From NCBI RefSeq assembly GCF_019857225.1, contig NZ_JAFJSY010000044.1:1-64000 (forward strand): a stretch of DNA of 64,000 bases. Direction: 5' to 3'. Shown here piece after piece: positions 59,931-64,000 of the stretch; position 1 is the stretch's first letter; each line of letters opens with the position of its first letter. The notes beneath the pieces were generated by a model. It did no database searches and was not told the DNA's origin. It was given only the letters and a program-made list of their open reading frames with translations. The stretch is from Streptomyces plumbidurans (GTDB taxonomy: Bacteria; Actinomycetota; Actinomycetes; Streptomycetales; Streptomycetaceae). The position numbers were made by a program, and so were the translations under genes.

Positions 59931-60497
59931 TCAGATCTCGCTGAGGTCGATCTCCACCGGGAAGGGTGCCGCTACCTTGAGAGCGCCGGTGAACACGTCT
60001 CCGTCTCGGTAGGTCTTCGTCGCGGGATCGAGAACGTAGGTGTACACGAGAGGCACGCCTGTCGCGGCCTGCTCGATCCGCCAGTAGAAGCCGATGCCTG
60101 CCTTGGCGTACTGGTCGACCTTTACGATCCGGTCGGTGGTTTCCGAGCCCGGCGACACCACCTCCGCGACCAACAGCACGTGCTCGGGGCGGGTGGGAGT
60201 GATGTCGATCGTGTCTGCGCGGTATACGACGACGTTCGGGCGGCGATTGGTGAGCGGGAGATCCTGCAGCCGTACATCGAAGTCCGTGTCGGCGTTCCAC
60301 TCCGGGCCCGCGGCGGCATCCAGGGCATTCGCCAGAATCCGCGCCAGCCGGTTGTGCCGCTTGGACGCGCTCGGACTTACGACGACCATCCCGTCCACGA
60401 TCTCGATACCGGCGCACTGCTCCTCGGACCAGGACTCGTACTCCTCCGCCGTGATCTGCTCATGCATCCACGCCGGGGCCACCATCTCGGCCGTCAT
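59931..60497 (-). CDS. Uma2 family (DUF820) nuclease-fold protein
   Basis: 188 residues from ATG 60497 with GGAGG upstream. Uma2 motifs: YESWSEEQCAGIEIVDGMVVVSPSASKRHN, PNVVVYRADTIDITPTRPEHVLLVAEVVSPGSETTDRIVKVDQYAKAGI, the PD-(D/E)XK-like core. Members are abundant in cyanobacteria and actinobacteria; function is unproven and nuclease activity is inferred from the fold. Confidence 0.87.
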   Translation of the reverse strand: MTAEMVAPAWMHEQITAEEYESWSEEQCAGIEIVDGMVVVSPSASKRHNRLARILANALDAAAGPEWNADTDFDVRLQDLPLTNRRPNVVVYRADTIDITPTRPEHVLLVAEVVSPGSETTDRIVKVDQYAKAGIGFYWRIEQAATGVPLVYTYVLDPATKTYRDGDVFTGALKVAAPFPVEIDLSEI

Positions 60498-60706
60498 GAA
60501 GCACCTCCCGGACACTGCGCGGCGGGCCCGATCCCGCTGGACTCAGCGTACTGTCTGCCGTTCGTGCGGCATGTCCGGGAAGGCCGGGTTGCTCGCACAG
60601 CTGCCGCCTGCCACGTCCGGGCCCTCCAGCGCACCGCGGTGGAACCCACCGCATCGATACGCCTTCCCCACCGTGGCGGAGAGCGCACAGAAAGGATCCC
60701 GCTTTC

Positions 60707-61318
60707 ATGCACCCCGCCGTGGAACGCCTCTTCGAACTCATCCCCCCAGCTACGCCACTCCGTGCCCGCGACTGGGCGGCAGTGGAGCGGCAACTGGGTA
60801 CGCCTTTGCCCGACGACTACAAGGAACTCGTCGAGACCTACGGAGGCGGCGTCTTCGACGAGACCATCTGGCTTCTGGACCCCGAATGCCCCGATGAGGA
60901 CTACAACCTTCGGGACCAGGCCGCGGAGCGCACCGCAATCCTCGCTGACCTGTGGCAGACCGAAGCCAGGCCGGCAGAACTCCATGACCCCGACACGCAA
61001 GTCCTGCCATGGGCCTACGTCGAGGAAAGCGGCATGTACCTCTACTGGCTACGGAAGCCGGGGCAGAAGCCGAACGACTGGACGGTCATCCTCAACGAAG
61101 GCCGAGGCCCGGAATGGACACACCACGCCAGCCCGTGCGCCGCCCCCTTCCTGCTCGCCGTCCTGACAGGCCGGGCCGAGAGCGAGTACTTCCCCGACCT
61201 GCCCTTGGACAGCCACAGCTTCGACTCCAACGACGACATCCCCCTGGTCAGTGCCACGAGGTTGCGTAACTGCACGTCTCCGCCCTCCCAGCGGTCATGG
61301 GATTGTGGGTCGGCCTGA
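60707..61318 (+). CDS. SMI1/KNR4 (SUKH) family protein
   Basis: 203 residues with AAAGGA before the ATG. RARDWAAVERQLGTPLPDDYKELVETYGGGVFDETIWLLDP is a clear SUKH start, and DPDTQVLPWAYVEESGMYLYWLRK with WTVILNEG continues the fold. The family serves as immunity proteins to polymorphic toxins, but no such toxin gene lies in the window. Confidence 0.85.
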   Translation: MHPAVERLFELIPPATPLRARDWAAVERQLGTPLPDDYKELVETYGGGVFDETIWLLDPECPDEDYNLRDQAAERTAILADLWQTEARPAELHDPDTQVLPWAYVEESGMYLYWLRKPGQKPNDWTVILNEGRGPEWTHHASPCAAPFLLAVLTGRAESEYFPDLPLDSHSFDSNDDIPLVSATRLRNCTSPPSQRSWDCGSA

Positions 61319-61457
61319 CGGCGAGGTGCTTGCAGCAAGGAGGGACGGTCACGGCCGAGCCCCCCGCCCACGGATTGTGTGCGAGTGACGTAACAAGTCT
61401 GCTGGGGCAGCCCGTTCGAGATGGATGGCCCCGGCACCTTTTGGATAGCGTGCGTGC

Positions 61458-63482
61458 ATGGTCACGCACGGGGGGCAGGACGAGATCCGCAACATCGACC
61501 TCGACGGGAGCGGAGCGGCGCCGCTGAGTCCGGAGGACCCGCAGCGGATCGGACCGTACCCGCTGGTCGGGCTGCTCGGCGAAGGCGGAATGGGCCGGGT
61601 CTACCTCGGGATCGCGGAGGACCGCTACGCCGCGGTCAAGCGGGTCCTGCCGGTGGTCGCCCAAGACCCCGACTTCCGGCGGCACTTCAACCACGAACTC
61701 GACAACCTGGCCCGGCTTCCCGCAGGCGTGAGCGTCCCGCTGCTGGAGACCGGCCGCACCGAGAACCCACCCTGGTTCGCCACCGAATACATCCCCGGAC
61801 TCACCCTGACCGAGGCGGTACGCCTGCACGAAGGGCCGCTGCCCGAAGCGGCGTTGTGGTATCTGCTGCGTGAACTGGCAGGCCGGCTCAAGGCGTTGCA
61901 CGCCCTGGACATGCTGCACCGGGACGTCAAACCCTCCAACGTGATGATCACGCTCGACGGGCTCGCCCTCATCGACTTCGGCATTGCGCGGGCCGCCGAC
62001 CAGAGCCGGCTCACCAAGACCGGCATGGTGCTCGGCACGCCCGAGTACATGGCGCCCGAACAGGCCGAGGGCAAGAAGGGGTTGACGGGCGCAGCCGACG
62101 TGTTCGCGCTCGGCAGCCTGCTCTTCTTCGCGGCCACCGGCGCCTCGCCCTTCGGCCAGGGCTCCGGCCTCGACGTGCTCTACCGCATCGTGCACAGCGA
62201 GCCCGATGCCACCGCGCTCAGCGAGCTCGACCCGGCCCTGGCCGCCATCATCACCGACTGCCTGGACAAGTCCCCTTCCACCCGGCCCACCGCGGCGGAT
62301 CTGCTCGAACGCTCCGCGGACGGCCCGGAGCCCGGCGGCACGGTCTGGCCGGCGACCGTCGCGGAACGACTCCAGCGACGCGCCGAGTTCGCTGCCGATG
62401 TGCCGGCGCTCGACGAGTTCAGTGCCGCCACACGGGCCTTGCGGTCTTCGCCGCCTGCCGAGGCGGGGGAGGGTGTGGCAGGTGTGGCAGGCGCGGCAGG
62501 CGCGGTTGTGGCAGAGCGGGCAGGCGGGGTCGCGGACCCGCCACCGGCCCCCGAGGGCCACGAGGCCGCCGAAGCCGCGGCGGCCGGGGACGAGTCGGCA
62601 AAGAGCCCGCGCCGATCGGGGGAGCGTACGCGTCGCGCTCTCAGGCTTCCGATCATCGTGCCGATCGTCCTGGCGGCGGGCGGGGTCACCGGCGTCATCC
62701 TCCTGCCGTACGTGTCCTCGCACGCCGACGGGAAGTCGTCCGACGCGCCCTCGACCGTGGTGACCGCCTCGTCGTCCACCGGCGGGTCGGCGCCGTCGGC
62801 GAGGTCGAGCCGCTCGGCGTCCGCGTCGCCCAAGGGACACTCCGCGGGGAAGGGCGCGAAGTCAGGCTCGGACTCGGGCTCGAAAACGTCGGGTTCAGGG
62901 GCGGCGGGCGAGAGCGGCGATTCGTCCTCCGGCGGGTCCAGCGGCTCGGGCGCGAAGGGCAGGGGCACGTCCGGGAGCGGGGGGTCGTCCTCGTCCTCCG
63001 GTGGTTCGTCCTCCGGAGCATCCAGCGGGTCCGGCGGGTCCGGCGGCGGGGGCGGAGGCACGATCAAGGTCGGTTCCGCAGGTACGTACCGCATCAAGGA
63101 CGCTTCGGGCGGCCGCTGTCTCGAACAGGACACCAGCAGCGGCAGCCCCAGCACGTACGCCGTGAGCAGCTCCTGTTCCTCGACGAACGGCTCCTACTCC
63201 CAGTGGACCTTCTCACCCGCGTCGAACGGCACGTTCAAGGTGATCAACAAGGGCAGCGGCAAATGCCTCACCGCCTTCAACTCGAGCGGCTGGATCAACA
63301 TGGACGCGTGCGGCTCGAACTCCGCCCAGCACTGGCGGATCGGCAGCACCACATCCTCGGGCAGCACCCTGGAGAACACCACCTACTCGCAGTGCATGGA
63401 GGTGGCACCGGCCAGCTCCGCAAAGGTGACCACCTGCAACGCCGCCCCCGCGCAGCTGTGGAGCTACGCCGGCAAGAGCTGA
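61458..63482 (+). CDS. Transmembrane Ser/Thr protein kinase with C-terminal ricin-type lectin domain
   Basis: 674 residues. Kinase domain about 30-290: GEGGMGRVY, Lys61 in AVKRVL, HRDVKPSN, LIDFGIARA, GTPEYMAPEQAEG; active residues are all present. A membrane span follows at about 395-420 (LPIIVPIVLAAGGVTGVILLPYV), then a long Ser/Gly linker and an extracytoplasmic beta-trefoil lectin domain from about 535 (YRIKDASGGRCLEQD, SQWTF, QHWRIG, LWSYAG with QxW-like motifs). It probably couples binding of an external glycan to phosphorylation inside the cell. A TAGCGT at 61446-61451 may be the -10 of a leaderless transcript. Confidence 0.9.
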   Translation: MVTHGGQDEIRNIDLDGSGAAPLSPEDPQRIGPYPLVGLLGEGGMGRVYLGIAEDRYAAVKRVLPVVAQDPDFRRHFNHELDNLARLPAGVSVPLLETGRTENPPWFATEYIPGLTLTEAVRLHEGPLPEAALWYLLRELAGRLKALHALDMLHRDVKPSNVMITLDGLALIDFGIARAADQSRLTKTGMVLGTPEYMAPEQAEGKKGLTGAADVFALGSLLFFAATGASPFGQGSGLDVLYRIVHSEPDATALSELDPALAAIITDCLDKSPSTRPTAADLLERSADGPEPGGTVWPATVAERLQRRAEFAADVPALDEFSAATRALRSSPPAEAGEGVAGVAGAAGAVVAERAGGVADPPPAPEGHEAAEAAAAGDESAKSPRRSGERTRRALRLPIIVPIVLAAGGVTGVILLPYVSSHADGKSSDAPSTVVTASSSTGGSAPSARSSRSASASPKGHSAGKGAKSGSDSGSKTSGSGAAGESGDSSSGGSSGSGAKGRGTSGSGGSSSSSGGSSSGASSGSGGSGGGGGGTIKVGSAGTYRIKDASGGRCLEQDTSSGSPSTYAVSSSCSSTNGSYSQWTFSPASNGTFKVINKGSGKCLTAFNSSGWINMDACGSNSAQHWRIGSTTSSGSTLENTTYSQCMEVAPASSAKVTTCNAAPAQLWSYAGKS

Positions 63483-63500
63483 CCACGCCTGCGCAGCGGA

Positions 63501-63854
63501 CTAGGCGGGCTCCCCGGTCGTCTCTGCCCTGAGCTTCACCGCCCGCTCACGAGGGTCGTACCCAACACCAACACCCTCGACCAGCACGACGTCCCCGTCG
63601 ATGTGATCGGTCCGCAGCCGCAGGATCTCCTGATAAGCGGGGGACGCGTACCAGGCGCGGGCCTCGGCCAGGCCGGGGAACTCAATCAGCACCATGCTGC
63701 CCGGCCAGTTCCCCTCCACCACGTCAGTCGGCGGGCCGTGGATCAGGAAGCGGCCGTGAAATGGATCCAGGGTGTCTTGGATGCGTTCCAAGTACTCAAG
63801 GACATCAGGGTGATGGCGGCGATCACGCAGATGGGCAAATCCGTATGCAGGCAC
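63501..63854 (-). CDS. DUF1330 family protein
   Basis: 117 residues from GTG 63854, chosen for GGAGGGAACAGG upstream; a longer frame runs to 63959 without a ribosome site. AYGFAHLRDRRHHPDVLEYLERIQDTLDPFHGRFLIHG then WPGSMVLIEFPGLAEARAWYASPAYQEI is a typical DUF1330 dimeric alpha/beta barrel. Function is unknown. Confidence 0.82.
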   Translation of the reverse strand: MPAYGFAHLRDRRHHPDVLEYLERIQDTLDPFHGRFLIHGPPTDVVEGNWPGSMVLIEFPGLAEARAWYASPAYQEILRLRTDHIDGDVVLVEGVGVGYDPRERAVKLRAETTGEPA

Positions 63855-64000
63855 GTCCTGTTCCCTCCGTTCGCTCCTATACGACGAGACGACTTGAACG
63901 TAGCCGCGCGCCCTGCACGCCGCGATTACCTGCGAGGTAATCGCCGACGCAGACGTCAAAGGCCCCGGACCATGATCGGTCTGGGGCCCTATCCCTGGTG

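Noticed and set aside
56069..61318. Polymorphic toxin immunity island
   Set aside because: Two SUKH-like genes are present but no toxin, secretion or Rhs/WXG genes, and cydAB lies between them.

Overview
The window is high-GC actinobacterial chromosome and is almost certainly from a Streptomyces. The evidence is strong third-position GC bias, frequent GTG and TTG starts, DUF397/XRE gene pairs, and afsK, afsS and afsR homologues. Several neighbours follow the order I remember for the S. coelicolor afsK-afsS-afsR / FO synthase / XRE-DUF397 / D,D-carboxypeptidase region. That order is recalled knowledge, not a search result. I see no rRNA, tRNA, CRISPR array, transposase or prophage genes.

Layout. 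0-2 kb: the propeller half of AfsK and a small secreted protein. 2-6.1 kb: a divergent acyl-CoA locus, with hydratase, Zn-ribbon OB-fold protein and thiolase-like protein on the minus strand and an acyl-CoA ligase on the plus strand. 6.2-8.8 kb: an AbiEi/DUF559-like protein and a DUF397/XRE/ATP-binding trio. 8.8-12.2 kb: afsS and afsR. 12.4-20.2 kb: a catabolic run of two amidohydrolases, two luciferase-like (LLM) oxidoreductases, an SDR and an aldehyde dehydrogenase. 20.2-27.5 kb: a deazaflavin-type protein, a nuclease-fold hydrolase, a PHP hydrolase, a third LLM oxidoreductase, FO synthase (fbiC) and an L,D-transpeptidase-like protein. 27.5-33.7 kb: a small membrane protein, a 1094-residue STAND-type NTPase with TPRs, an ADP-ribosylglycohydrolase-like protein and a tandem array running into a decayed DinB/DUF664 gene. 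33.8-37.3 kb: a Na+/solute symporter, an SDR and an uncharacterised protein. 37.5-45.8 kb: a second DUF397/XRE pair, a GPP34 protein, a giant D,D-carboxypeptidase and a polytopic membrane protein. 45.9-50.6 kb: glutathione peroxidase, ArsR regulator plus MFS pump, an APH-like kinase and an alpha/beta hydrolase. 50.6-56.7 kb: a broken AraC gene, a secreted protein, a LysR regulator with three NAD(P)-binding proteins, and a SUKH-like protein. 56.9-64 kb: a DUF6343 protein, cydAB, a Uma2 protein, a second SUKH-like protein, a Ser/Thr kinase with a C-terminal lectin domain and a DUF1330 protein.

The most interesting signal is a family of seven perfect inverted repeats, CTGAC-N5-GTCAG. Six lie in front of the catabolic genes at 4.4, 12.4, 15.4 and 36.4 kb and one lies at the end of the symporter gene. 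At three promoters the left half-site doubles as the -35 element, followed 17 bases later by a TANNNT -10. At 4.4 kb two such promoters face each other and interlock. This suggests one repressor, not encoded in the window, controlling a scattered regulon for activation and breakdown of an unknown carboxylic or cyclic substrate. Two LLM proteins and the nearby fbiC tie part of the region to F420. A second recurrent feature is tandem duplication straddling the stop codon of four genes.
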